The notes: a model not told the origin generated them from the sequence alone. 17,738 nt of DNA from Willaertia magna (GCA_902984215.1 CADWAF010001133.1:1-17738); one strand, 5' to 3'. Shown: positions 1-10,913, counted from the first letter of the stretch. A program made the numbers and translations.

Positions 1-3000
1 ATGTCTAAAAAAAGAAAACACGTAATTAATGAAATTATACAAACAGAAAAACAATACGTTCAAGATTTACGTACAATTATGGAAATATTTTACAAACCCA
101 TTTTAAGAAAAGGAATTGAACCTAAAGAAAATGTTTTAAATATTTTTACAAATGTAGAAATGATTTATACTTTAAATGAAAAATTATTACAAAGATTACA
201 ACAAGCTCAACAACAAACTTTACAACAAAATTATAATTTAAATGTTACAAAAGAACCACAAAAAAATAATAAAAATAATTCTAAAAATAATAATTCTAAA
301 AAAGGAATTAAAAAAAGTAATACAATGAAATTTAAATTTGGTAAAAAAAATAGTGTTGACACAAATACCATTGTAAACTCTTCCACTTTACAAAATACAA
401 CAACCAATAATAATAATGGTTCTTTAAATGGTTCATTAAATACTCCGATTGTAAAATCTTTTGGTGAAGCTTTCCTAGAAATGGCACCTTTTATGAAATT
501 ATACACTGAATATATTAATAATTTTCAGAATGCAGCTACTATATTAAGAGAAAGAAGAAAAAAGAATCAAAATTTAAATAATTATTTAAATGTAAGTTTT
601 TTAATATTTATTAAATTTTTGTAAATATTAAATTTATAAAAATAGAAATGTAAAGAAACTCGTGAAGAATGTAAAGGACTTGACATTACTAGGTAAGTTT
701 ACAATAATTATACTTTACAATAATTTACACACATAATAATAGTTTTATGATTTTACCGGTTCAAAGAATTCCTAGATATCAATTACTTTTAAAAGAATTA
801 TTAAAATATACTCCAAAAGAACATTCCGATTACAAAAAATTACAAACAACTTTAGATACAATGATTCAAGTAGCCAATCATTTAAATGAAATGAGAAAAC
901 AAAAGATTGCTTTTACAAAAGTTTTAGATATTAAAAATAGGTTGAGTGAATTAAGTTTACAATTAATTCAAGCAATGACAAATTATTTAAATACAAATTT
1001 AAATAGTAATCAAATTTCATCACCAACAATTTTACAACAAAATAGTTTACAACAAAGTTTACAAAATAGTTTACAAAATAATAATGTGTGGAATGGAATG
1101 ATGTTTGATGAAAATGATTATTTAATTATGAAACATAATTTTAATTGTATTGAACAAGTTAAAAATTCAATTATTAAACCACATAGACATTATGTCAAGT
1201 AAGTTTACAATTTTTGTAATTATTTTTTATAATTTATTTTTTGACACAATATTTTAAAAACAAATATTTTAAAATAGTGAAATTCCAGTTAAAGTAATTC
1301 GGGATAAAGTTTCTTCCGCAAATAAATTACAATGGATTGAAAAGGCAATTAATTTACAAAATTTACCGGAACCAATAGATTTTGAAAGTTATTTATTTAA
1401 CGATTATTTTTTATTAATTATAAAATCAACCAATGAAAATCAATCAACAAATAATTCTCCATTTTTAGATGAAAATTCTTCCATAAGCTCCGCAAATAAC
1501 ACTCCGTTAAATTCAACTTCAAATTTTTCAATCTTTTTAAAAACTCCGAGAGATGTGGAAAAATTTATGGAAAATAACGGAGTGAATAACGGAATGAATG
1601 GTGGAAGTGGAAATTTATTGGAAGAAATGTTGTTGTTAACTAAAAAGGAGTTGACAGCACCATTTATAGTTCAACCATTTTATTTATCAATGAGTGAATT
1701 TCAATGTGACGATGAAAATGGATGTGGTAAGTGTTTTATTGTAAACTTTTGATTTTACAATTTTTGTAAAAAGTATTAAAATGTAAAGATTACATTTCAG
1801 GTTCCGAATTTAGAATATTTTTTGATAATTTAGAACAACGTAATGAATGGTATAATAATATAATTGAAAAAAAGAATTTAGAATTACAAAAATTAATGAA
1901 ACAAATGATTGACAAGTATACAAAATCAAAATCTGTCAATAATCAAACATCACCTGAAAATGTCACAAATAATTCAACAACAAAACAAGAATTATCAACT
2001 TTACAACATCAACATTCATTAATTAATGTAAATAGAAATTCTTTACAAAAAGCATTAGATTCCATAAATGGAGAAAATGAAGATGAAAAAAAAGCGAGAG
2101 AATCTTCAATTGAGAAATTTAACAACATTTCCTTTTTTATACAAACTAAAATTGATTTACAAAATAAATTTATTAAAATGGTAAAAGATTTTGATAAAAT
2201 TAGACAAACGTTTACAAAAGAATTTTCTAAATTTGAAGAAATTAAAAATATTTTACAAGAATTACAAAAGAAATCTGTCAACTCACAAATTGTAAATCCA
2301 AAAATAGAATTAGAAAATGAATTCTTAAAAACTGTTACTAAATTAAGAAATTGTTGTGATCGTTTACAAAAAGGTGAAATTCTATTTAAAGAAATGAAAG
2401 AAAAAACAAAAGAATGTGACGAAATTATTTTAATGTGTTTAAGAAATGATTTAGAATCCTTAATTGCCTTTTTTGGTGATAGTCAACTATTAGACACAAA
2501 TAATTTACCAAATATAGAAAACTTTGAAGAATTACAAAAAATGGAATTAATTGAAAAGGATTCATTTTACAATGAAATTTTATCTAAAAATATTACAAAG
2601 AAAATTACGAATGTCACAAATCATTTAGGAAATGTTGACAATAGTTTTACAATTCCTAATAATGGAAATACTGAAAATAGTCAATCTTCTTCTTTCTTTA
2701 TTAATTCATCTAATCCTAATTTAGTAAATAATAATGTTCCATGTATAGGTTCTATTTTAGTAAATAATGAAAATAATAAATTATCTTTCACTGATTCAAT
2801 GAGTGAGATTAGTGAAGTACAAGAAGTGGAAAGTTTACAATTTGAAAATGTTGTGACAAATGATGTGACAGATGTCACAAATGAGATTGAAAATATTGTT
2901 ACAAAAAGTATTGAAATGTCACAAAATAGTGATAGTGAAAAGATGACAAGTTTACAAAATGAAAATGAAAAATTAAAGTTAGAAATTGAATCTTTACAAA

Positions 3001-4202
3001 AATCTTTACAAAATATTTTAGAAGAAAAAGATCAAATCACAGAATTAAATTCAAATTTAATTAAAAAAAATATGGAATTGACGGACGAATTAGATTGTCT
3101 TAAAAAGGAAATTGAATCACGTGATAAATTATCTATAAATAAGGATATTGTAAAAAGAAGATCAAAAAGTGATGCTGGTGTCAGTAAATTAATTAATCAT
3201 CAAATTTTAAATGTCACAAATAATTCATCTACATCTGTGACATCAAGTGAAAATAGTGACAATTTGAGTGATGTGACAAGTGAAAATGTTGTGACAATTG
3301 CATTACAACAACCACAAGAGACACATCAATTATTACATCAAAAAGAAGAAAATAATTTACAAAATCTTGTCAATCAATTAAAGAGTGAAAAAGAATCACT
3401 ATTTTTAGAAATTCAAAATTTAAAAGAAAATTTACAAAAAGAAAAAGAAGAAAAATCAAATCTTTACAAAGAAAAACTTTCTATTGAAGAGAAATTAAGT
3501 CAATCACTTGTCAACCATCAAACCTTTAATCACATTATTGAACTTGACAACATGACATATAGTTCAGATATTGAAAGTGATTTTGATGAAGCATCACAAC
3601 ATTCACCTGTCACACATCATAATTATCACAACACAAATATTCCAAAATTACAATTATCAAATAATAATTACACAAGAGACCAATTCAACACTACTTTACA
3701 AAATAATGTGACAAATACAACAACAAATAATAATAATATTACAACACCAACAAATGTCACATCAAATTTCGCATCAAAATCAAATCCAAATTCATCAACT
3801 TCTAAATCTAGAATTCAAGATAAAATTGAAATGTATGAACAATTAGTCACAAATTTAAATGATAAAAATAATCAACAATCATCATTGATGACTGACAGAC
3901 AACGTAAAAAATCATTTAAAGATTTTAATGAAATGTCATCAAATACAACAAACTTTATGGATAATAATAGTTTACAACAACAAGAACAAACAAATATGGA
4001 AAATAAAATTATGAAAATTACAATACAAACAATACAATTTCAATTACAAAATGAAAGATTACAAAATGATTTATTTAAAAAGAATATTTCTAATTTAAAT
4101 GATGAATTAAAAATTGTAAAAAAGAAATTTGAGGAAAGTCAAAAAATTATTGAAGATTTGAAGAGAGTTATTTTTAATAATTTTAATTTGGAAAATAAAT
4201 AA
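1..4202 (+). CDS. DH-PH domain Rho GTPase guanine-nucleotide exchange factor with Asn/Gln-rich coiled-coil tail; five exons, 5' end possibly outside window
   Basis: Predicted activator of Rho/Rac/Cdc42-type GTPases in actin and polarity signalling (family knowledge). Exons by GT-AG and phase: 1-591, 646-692, 743-1198, 1278-1726, 1801-4202, giving 1314 residues from the ATG at 1. The DH domain starts almost at residue 1 (VINEIIQTEKQYVQDLR), so an upstream exon may be missing. DH helix CR2 is near 155-180 (FLEMAPFMKLYTEYI); CR3 spans about 215-245 and carries the family hallmark LPVQRIPRYQLLLKELL. An Asn/Ser/Lys-rich insert of about 85 residues (65-150) interrupts the DH domain. A PH-like region follows (about 365-545), ending with the usual C-terminal-helix tryptophan (W531 in RNEWYNNI). 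The tail has predicted coiled coils near 895-957, 1032-1085 and 1248-1311, separated by Asn/Thr/Ser-rich linkers. About 90 Gln codons are all CAR, with no in-frame UAR or UGA before the terminal TAA. Domain identity is firm; the GTPase target is unknown. Confidence 0.9.
592..645 (+). other. Intron 1 of the DH-PH gene (phase 0, 54 nt)
   Basis: Starts GTAAGT and ends ATAG. Removing it joins ...NNYLN to KCKETREECKGLD and restores the DH domain just before CR3. Without splicing the frame stops at 622-624. Confidence 0.85.
693..742 (+). other. Intron 2 of the DH-PH gene (50 nt)
   Basis: GTAAGT...ATAG after a 47-nt micro-exon. The split codon AG|T gives Ser in ...GLDITSFMILPVQRIPRY, which matches the continuous DH motif. 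Confidence 0.88.
1199..1277 (+). other. Intron 3 of the DH-PH gene (79 nt)
   Basis: GTAAGT donor inside TCAAGTAAGT and acceptor AAAATAG. The split codon AA|T gives Asn and opens the exon that begins the PH-like region. The intron carries an imperfect inverted repeat TTACAATTTTTGTAA near its 5' end. Confidence 0.82.
1727..1800 (+). other. Intron 4 of the DH-PH gene (74 nt)
   Basis: GTAAGT donor and TTTCAG acceptor. The split codon G|GT gives Gly and joins ...DENGC to GSEFRIFFDNLEQRNEWY, completing the PH domain end. It contains the inverted repeat TTTTACAATTTTTGTAAAA. Confidence 0.88.
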
Positions 4203-4418
4203 TTGTACATTTTTGTAAAATAAAAGTGTCAAATAATTTACATTTAATTTTTGAAATTCTTTTTTTCCGCAAACATTATTCTAAATGTAAGCACACTTGT
4301 GATTATGTTTATTACTTAGTTAAAAACAATTCCATTAGTGAATAAGTGACAATAAAGCTAGTGACATTACTTTTCATTACAACAATTGATTAATAAAATA
4401 AAACTAATAGGGTTTCGT
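4203..4418. other. Intergenic stretch after the DH-PH gene
   Basis: No coding frame of note. It starts with the 3' flank of the DH-PH gene, which has a weak TACATTTTTGTA inverted repeat just after the stop. Composition resembles the gene's introns, not the extreme AT-rich block further right. Confidence 0.6.
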
Positions 4419-4757
4419 TCAGAGAGTATTAAAATCAAATATATATATTAAACTTGACACACCTAAGGAAAATTGGATTACTTTCACTATAACTCAATCT
4501 AAAACAGATCAAACAGCAACAGAAAATAATAATCTTGTCTTAGAACCTTGTGAGGAGAGTATATTTTGTCCAATTAAGTTCAAAACTAAATAATTTAGCA
4601 ATTACATTTAAAAGAAAAGAAGACCAATTATTTACTTACTTTAGAAGACAATAAACCCTTAGAAACAGAAGATATATCAAAGATTGTGAAGTTAGTTCCA
4701 ATGTTTACAATCCCTATTACGATTTATGTCACAACGTTCTTTTACAAAGAACATTGA
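4419..4757 (+). pseudogene. Broken coding relic, unknown protein
   Basis: Two coherent peptide stretches lie in different frames. The first runs from about 4419 to the TAA at 4591-4593 and contains KLDTPKENWITFTITQSK and CEESIFCPIKFKTK. The second runs from about 4602 to the TGA at 4755-4757 and contains TLEDNKPLETEDISKIVKLV. A third frame also stays open across the join (LAITFKRKEDQLFTYF), so the exact break is uncertain. Amino-acid make-up is richer in Asp, Glu, Thr and Pro than random AT-rich frames. No start codon is evident; a TTCAG just before the first stretch could be a splice acceptor. I do not recognise the family. An unresolved two-exon gene is the alternative to a pseudogene. Confidence 0.45.
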
Positions 4758-4908
4758 ATAATTGCCAAACTTTACAGTAACAACCTGGTAAAAACAAATG
4801 ATAAATATTTACACTTATTTCAGGAATGGTTGAAAAAATTTTCCGCCATTTTAGATTAGTTAATTTTCATTCCCAAATTAAAATGTCCTTTTTTTACTTG
4901 TTTTTAAT
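4758..4908. other. Intergenic spacer before the first 5S gene
   Basis: No supported coding or RNA feature. Composition is like the left part of the window. Confidence 0.5.
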
Positions 4909-4912
4909 AAAA
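4909..4912 (-). terminator. Pol III-type T-run at the 3' end of the first 5S copy
   Basis: On the minus strand the 5S sequence ends ...GCTGTAGAT and runs straight into TTTT, the usual RNA polymerase III stop signal. Confidence 0.6.
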
Positions 4913-5022
4913 ATCTACAGCACTACAGGTTACCGAGAAGTCTCCCATCTCAGTACTAATATAGCCCTACAGTGCTCAAATCGGACGCGATGAGGTGCTT
5001 TCACGGTGGTATGGCCGTAGAT
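4913..5022 (-). rRNA. 5S rRNA copy with an 8-nt internal deletion; probable pseudogene
   Basis: Read on the minus strand this is a recognisable eukaryotic 5S rRNA: it starts ATCTACGGCCATACCAC, has the TTAGTACTGAGATGGGAGAC block (box C region), and ends GTGCTGTAGAT, pairing with the 5' end. It is 110 nt long; the second copy in this window is 118 nt. The missing bases correspond to AGAAGTTA of the conserved GAGAAGTTAAGC segment, which overlaps the start of internal promoter box A and the central junction. It also differs at several single positions, including one that replaces a U-A pair of helix II by C-U, and CATCCCGTCC has become CATCGCGTCC. These changes argue against a functional RNA, though the T-run terminator is kept. 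Confidence 0.85.
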
Positions 5023-5357
5023 AATGGAATTCTTTTTCTCAACTTTTTCTACAATTGCATGGCCGTGAATGCTAAACATAAATTATTAGCTTTAGTTTAA
5101 TAAACATTAAATATTGCATTTTAGTTGTGGTGTGATAGTAAAATGTGTTACAAAGTTTACCTTAAGTAATTTTAATAAGTGTTTGTATATTGTGTATTAA
5201 AAAAAATACAATGTCATAAAATTTATCCTTATTTTGCATAAATAATTGTTGTTGTAAACAATCTTTCAAATAATTACTTTCGTTTAAGCAATAATCACTA
5301 ACAATTGTTCTTCCAGTAGTAAAGGATAAATAAATTTGTTTTTTATATTTTGTGGAT
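5023..5357. other. Spacer between the damaged 5S gene and the AT-rich block
   Basis: No gene is visible. Composition drifts from host-like to very AT-rich. At about 5056-5070 the string GCATGGCCGTGAAT resembles the 5S 5'-end complement (TATGGCCGTAGAT), possibly a 5S fragment, but it is too short to be sure. The left boundary of the UAR-coded block must lie in or near this spacer. Confidence 0.45.
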
Positions 5358-5933
5358 ATGTTAGATCTAGAATAAAGAAAATTATATTAGAAAAATATTA
5401 AAGTAAGAAATTTAAAAAATAAATATTTTCTTCATTATTTTGTTACTTCAAATAGAATTCAAATAAATAAAACAAAATATATAACATTTAAAAAAAAGAA
5501 AAAAAAAGTAAAATATTAAAATATTAAATTTAATCATTTTAATAAATTACTACATTTAGCCTATAATAAAGATTATATATTAAAAATATAGACTGTAAAT
5601 CAACTATTATATATTAATGGTTCTTTTATTAATATTGAAAAAACATATAGAATGTATTTTTTAAGTATTATATTTATTTTAAATGATTTAACAAAAATGG
5701 TTATAGTAGATTTTGAAATTAATTATGAAATATTTGATTTATAAAGTAATAGTTTTATAAAATTATAAAATAAATAAATAAAAATTTTTATACTTACTGA
5801 ATAATTAATAATTAATTTTTAACAAATTATTTAATTATCTTTTTTATATTCAGATAATCATTATTAAAAAATAAAACACTAAAATAAACAACAATATATC
5901 TCCTATATCAAATATTACATAGCAATACTTTGA
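5358..5933 (+). CDS. Unrecognised protein, open only if UAA/UAG encode Gln
   Basis: Starting at ATG 5358 one frame runs to the first TGA at 5931-5933. The convincing part is 5358-5741, 128 codons. It holds four UAR and two CAA codons and gives a Lys/Asn/Ile/Phe-rich but varied protein, with stretches such as HFNKLLHLAYNKDYILK and LNDLTKMVIVDFEINYEIFD. After 5742 the UAR density rises sharply, so the tail may be an intron or untranslated. An acceptor-like TATTCAG lies near 5850. Under the standard code the frame is cut by TAA at 5373-5375 and again soon after. I do not recognise the family. This is the leftmost supported gene of the AT-rich block. What I see is frame coherence; the code assignment is inference. 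Confidence 0.55.
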
Positions 5934-7889
5934 TTTAAAGAATATATAGTTTAAAAAATTGTTTCATTTTTTTTTTTGAAAAAATAATTTTTTAATATTA
6001 ATATTTATAAATTTTTTATTTTTTCTACTTTTTCAATTTTGTTTAATCTTAAGTTTACTCTAAGTAACTAAATTAAATACTTTAAAATCCTTAAAATAAT
6101 TTAATATTAATACTATTTTTTTTGTTAAATTGTAGTAATATTTAATTTTGTCATATAAATATTTAATTTAAAATAAATCAAAAATTTACTATATTTGTTA
6201 TAACTGTAAATATTTATTATTCTATAAGATTTAAAAAATAATTATATACTAATTTATTAAATAATTATTTTAAATTTAATAAAAAAAATAATAGCAATAA
6301 TATTATAATAAAATATTAAGTAAATAAAAGTAATAATTTTAAATACATTAGTAAAAAAATCATAATTGTTAATTTTAATAATAATATTAACAATATTGAT
6401 AAAAATAATAATAAAAATTATAAAAAATCCTTAGAAAAATCTTTATAGCAATTAATAGAGCAAAAAATAATAAAATTAATATTAATGAGTGATTGATTAA
6501 AATTTAGTTTTAAAATTAATTAATTAATCTTACAATATTAACAAATAAAAACAATTTTATACAGTTATCTTTGTTTTATTTAGTTATTATTGTATATATT
6601 TACAAAATGTATGAAGATAGAATAGGAATTTTATAAATTTTTAAATTTTTTACCTGTTTTCTACTTTAATAAACTTATTTTTTTACAAATATTTTTCTAC
6701 TTCATATTTTTAATAACAAAAAAATACTTTTTATTTTTAATTTTTAGAGATCTTTATTTTTAAATTTTTAACACTAAAAAACTGTAATGTTTTAAAAGTT
6801 AAAAAAAAATATAATGTTTTTAAAATTAAAAATTGTAAAAAATACAACGTCTAAAAACTTTTATTACTATTAAAGTTAAATCTATTAGTTGTGTTTATTT
6901 TTTAAAAATTATTTGAAAAATTACAGGAATTAAATTTTTAATTTTTTTTAATAACATTTTCAAAAAAATAAGTAAACAATAAAATGTATAAATTATAAAT
7001 ATTTTTAACTTACTTGTATAAAATAAAATTATTTTTTATATTTAATAAAGTTTCTTATAAAAAGAAGTAATTTGATATAAATATAAATAAGAAAAGTTAT
7101 GTTTAAATATGATTAAATAATAATATTTATTATTTAATAAAGTAAAATCAATATTATGATTATTAAGAATTATATTTATATAATAAGTGATTAAAGAAAA
7201 AATAAAATTAAAATATATAATATCTTATAAAAACTGAAGCTACTATTAGAATAAAAAATAATTTAAATTTTAAAATTAATCTATTTTAAATAAATTAAAT
7301 TATTTTTGTGATGATATATTTAAATATTAATTTTATTATATAATTAAACTTTAAACTTTAAATTTTTAACAACACTTTGATTTTTATTTTATTTTTTATT
7401 TAATTTTTTTAAAATAAGATTTTTTATTTTTTTTATTTTTATTTAAATTTAAAACATTGAATTTTTTAAATTAAATTTAATATTAAAAAAGTATTTAGTT
7501 ATTATTTGTATAATTTTATTTATTATAATATTTTTTTTATATAATAGTTAATAACTAATAATAATATTATATATCATAAATAAATAAAAAAAATATTAAA
7601 AATTTTGAATTTGTGTTAGATTTTTTATTTAAAAATCAAAAATATAATAAAAACTATTTATATGTACACTTTTTTATATTTTAATATTTAAAATTATTAT
7701 TAAATTTACTCATAATAATCAAATAGTACTTTAATATTTTAAAATTATCAAGAATAACAAAAAAATAAAAAATTTAAAATTATTATCACATTATCTTCAT
7801 TAAACAACAAAATTAAACAATAAGATTCCGATAATAAAAAAATTAATAAAATATAATAATTAAATATCAAACATAATTAATTTTATTAC
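5934..7889. other. About 2 kb of extremely AT-rich DNA with no well-supported gene
   Basis: Homopolymer runs and short AT repeats dominate. With UAR as Gln a frame is open from ATG 6607 to TGA 7309-7311 (234 codons), but TGA is rare by composition here, its UAR density is high and Asp/Gly/Glu are scarce, so I do not call it a gene. A pair of roughly 24-nt near-repeats (TAATGTTTTAAAAGTTAAAA type) lies at about 6785-6835. Confidence 0.4.
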
Positions 7890-7911
7890 AATAATTTATT
7901 CATTAAAAAAA

Positions 7912-8062
7912 GAATATTGTGAATAATTTGATTGTTATGAATTGTTTTATGAATAATTTAGTTGTTGTGAATAGTAAATTTGTTGATTATTATTATGTGA
8001 AATATAATATTGTAAATATTGAGAATGATTTGATTGTTGTAAATTATTTTATGAATAATTTA
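7912..8062. repeat. Degenerate repeats of GAATAATTTGATTGTTGT type
   Basis: Three to four imperfect copies of an approximately 30-nt motif (GAATAATTTGATTGTT, ATGAATAATTTAGTTGTTG, GAATGATTTGATTGTTG). On the minus strand with UAR as Gln this becomes a Gln/Asn/Ser/Tyr-rich segment, so the repeats may be low-complexity coding sequence. Confidence 0.5.
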
Positions 8063-9137
8063 TTAAAAACTATTAAATTATTATTTTTATAACATTTTTT
8101 TATTTTATTATAATTATATTTTTTTAAATCTTTTTGTATTGTATTTTTATTTAAAATAATAGTATGTGCTATTGTAAAGGTTTTTAAATTTGTATTTAAA
8201 TTATTTATTAAAGACTCAGCTTTTATTGTTGAAGAAATTGTTTGTTTTTTTAATTTTATTATTTTTACTATTATTATTATTTATTTTTTTTTTATTATTT
8301 TTTAAATTATTTTCTTTTTTTTATATAAAAATAAAATATAAATAAAACAGTAATTCTATTATTTTTTAATAAACAATCTTTATTTTTATATATATTTAAA
8401 TTATCTATAATTAAAATGTCTCTATATTTAGAAATTTTAATAAATTTTTTAATCTATTCTTTAAATATTATAATATTGATTCCTTTTATATTTTTTAATA
8501 AAATTTTTTTATTTTTATTATCTACTAATATTTTTTTTAGTATATTTTATATAAAATAAAAAAATATTTTTAAATAAAAAAATTATCATTACTAAAATAT
8601 TATATTTAATTAATTCTAAAATTATGTTTTCATATTAATTTTTTAATATATTTCTATTTAAAATATTTATTAGTTATCCAAAATAATATATTAATTATAT
8701 CTTTTCTAAAAGAAAAAATTTATTATAAAATAAAGTGTTTAAAATTTTAATAAATATATATTTTTTCAAATTTTAATTTTTTTCTATTATTTTCTTTAAA
8801 TTTTTTTTTTATTAAATTTTTTTTTATTATTTTTTTTAAATCTATATATCTATTTTTGGATAATATAATATTTTAAATTTAAATTTAAAAATTTATTAAT
8901 AATATTATTAATAATTCTTTTACTTTTTTTATTTGTTTTTTTAAAAATTTCTTTTTTTTTTTTTAAATAAATATTAATAATTGATTTTTTAATTGTTTTT
9001 GAATGTTTAGAAGATGATATAAGATTGTTGATTATAAAAATGATTATAAATAATAGTTATATTAAATAGTTACAAAAAAAGGGTTATTATTGTAAAGAAT
9101 TATAATTTTTATTTTAAAAATAATTATAAATTAATTA

Positions 9138-9275
9138 ATAGTTTGGTTTGATTGTTTTGGTTTAATAGTTTTGGTTTAATAGTTTTGATTTTATTGTTTA
9201 TTTTGTTTAATGGTTTAGTTTGATAATTTAGTTTAATGGTTTAATTTGATGATTTGATTTAATAGTTTGATTAAT
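9138..9275. repeat. Degenerate short tandem repeat, TTTGGTTTAATAGTT type
   Basis: About nine imperfect copies of a 14-18 nt unit rich in GTTTAATGGTTT/GTTTGATAATTT. This is one of the few places in the block where G is frequent. On the minus strand it reads as an Asn/Gln/Lys/Thr-rich peptide without TGA, upstream of the transposase-like frames. Confidence 0.55.
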
Positions 9276-9290
9276 AAAAGCTAAAAAATA

Positions 9291-10384
9291 TTAAAAATAT
9301 TAATATTAAAAATAAAAGCTAAAAAAAAATTTATTTTTAATTCATTATTTAATTTTTTAGCTAATAAATTAACTTGTTTAATTTTATTTTTAAATTTTAT
9401 TACTAATTTACAATATTTTAACACTTTATATAAACTGATTTACATAATTTAATTTAAGTCTCTCCAATACTTATACTAATATTAACTAAAATGTTTTTTT
9501 ATTTAAAGAATAATTATTAAATAAATATTAATAAATACTTTTTAAATTATCTTCTTTTTGCTTCTATTTTTGTTATTAATTTTTATTATGATTAGTAGTT
9601 TTTTAGTTTTTTAAGGAAAAATAAATAAAAGTTTTTTTATAAAATTTTATAAAATCTATATAAATTATACTAAATTAATTGTATAATTTATATTGTTTAA
9701 CAGTTTTTTAAATTTTTAAAAATATATACAAACTTAAATTTATTATAATAGACTTAAATTTATTGTAATAAATAAAAAATTTGTAAAATAGATAAATTTA
9801 GTTTATAAAAGTATAAATTTATACTTTTTAATTCAAAAAACAGTATAAATTTATATTGTTTTTATTTAAAATATCAAAAATTAATCTTTAAAAAAAATCT
9901 ATACAATTAATTTTTAAAATAAAGAAATAAAAATAATTTATGTATTTTATAAATAAAGAAATAATAAAAAATATAAAATTTTTTTTTATAAATAAATGAG
10001 CAAAAAAAATAATTTTAAGAAAAAAAATTAAAAAAAATAAATAAATAGTGTATTATGAGATTAGATAATAAATAAATTATTATATATCTAAATAAAATAA
10101 AATATTTGATATTAAATTTTTTAAAAAAAAATATTTTTTATTTAAAAAACAGTATAAATTTATACTATTTTTATTAATTTTTTATTAAATAAAATATTAG
10201 TAAAAACAATATAAATCTTAGCAGTTTCATAGTTTTTTTAAGAAAAAAATAAAAGTTTTTTTACAGAAATTTATAAAATTTGTATAAATTATATTATTAA
10301 CTATATAATTTATACTTTTTAAAAAAATATTACTTCTATACAAAACACTTTTTTAAAAAAAAAATTAAAATTGTTTCAAAAAAT
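9291..10384. other. AT-rich spacer with a diverged direct repeat and three palindromes
   Basis: No supported gene. About 90 nt at 9603-9695 recurs in diverged form at 10228-10320 (shared AGTTTTTTAAG...AATAAAAGTTTTTTTA...TATAAATTATA). TATAAATTTATA palindrome cores lie at 9812, 9844 and 10153. The first has perfect 11-bp arms (9807-9828). Confidence 0.45.
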
Positions 10385-10399
10385 GTATAAATTTATATT

Positions 10400-10913
10400 T
10401 TTTTTATTAATGTTTAAAGAAATTATTTTTTGTTCAAATGGAATACATGTAATATTTACTTAATCTTCTTTTACTCGGTTTTGTTTTTAAAGTATTTATT
10501 GTTATTTTTAATCTATTTATTAATTAATTCATTTAAATTTTAAAACATAATTTTATCAATAGTGATTGTTTTCTTTATTTTATTATTAATTATCAAAAAC
10601 TGAGAAGGTTTTTCGGAATAAATTAATATTTATAAGTTATTTTCATTTAGTTCTTTGTGTATCTATTGTAATTCTTCTTTATTATGAATAACATTAATAT
10701 TATCTGATTTTAAATGATGTCTATTAGTAATATATGGGGTTTTAAAAGTATTGTGTAAACTAAGAATAAAATTAATACTTTTAAATTCTTCATATTTTTA
10801 TTTTAAAATATCAGGATTATAGATAAATAATTAAAAATTATTTTATTAATTTCCTCATTAAAACCGCCAATATTGTATACTATGTATTATATAAAGTCAC
10901 TATTATTCTTATT
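10400..10913 (-). pseudogene. Continuation of the 10914-11315 gene (after an in-frame TGA), UAR read as Gln
   Basis: After the TGA at 10914-10916 the same frame stays coherent (NNSDFIQYIVYNIGGFNEEI). It then shifts by one near a T5/A-rich run at about 10835-10845 and continues with a clear coding stretch: NPDILKQKYEEFKSINFIL, NRHHLKSDNINVIHNKEELQ, IHKELNENNLQILIYSEKPS, TITIDKIMFQNLNELINK. UAR and CAA are mixed at Gln positions. No clear terminal TGA was found; the frame runs into the palindrome at 10386. It may be a later exon or part of a broken gene. The protein family is not recognised. Confidence 0.45.

Larger units (their letters stand above)
7890..9290 (-). pseudogene. Decayed DDE transposase-like gene (Tc1/mariner-IS630 type), UAR read as Gln
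   Basis: Coding pieces on the minus strand, read right to left. (1) 9280-8850: an Asn/Gln-rich start, then a Lys-rich helical segment (KHSKTIKKSIINIYLKKKKE, then KRIINNIINKFLNLNL) resembling the N-terminal helix-turn-helix region of Tc1/IS630 transposases. (2) About 8525-8290: FKEQIKKFIK..., then DILIIDNLNIYKNK and VLFIFYF, placed like the second catalytic Asp motif (LDNxxxHKS...VLFLPPYSP); the Asp codon is at 8403-8405 and a UAG sits inside FKEQ. (3) About 8240-8085: IKAESLINNLNTNLKTF... to KKCYKNNN. (4) 8064-7890: a Gln/Asn/Ser/Tyr-rich tail. Pieces lie in different frames with breaks in A runs, and the expected His and PPYSP residues are replaced. The family call rests on motif spacing only. 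No terminal inverted repeats were found by eye. Confidence 0.4.

Noticed and set aside
231..506. 91-codon minus-strand frame over the DH-PH first exon
   Set aside because: It is a shadow of the plus-strand Asn/Gln-rich coding sequence; the plus frame carries recognisable DH motifs. The minus frames at 2009-2281 and 2681-2878 are rejected for the same reason.
1555..1752. Separate small gene at 1555-1752
   Set aside because: It starts at GTG inside exon 4 of the DH-PH gene and runs into intron 4. It is part of the PH-like region.
6607..7311. 234-codon frame open under UAR=Gln
   Set aside because: TGA is rare by composition here, so a run of this length is not striking. UAR density is high, acidic residues are scarce, and no motif is visible.
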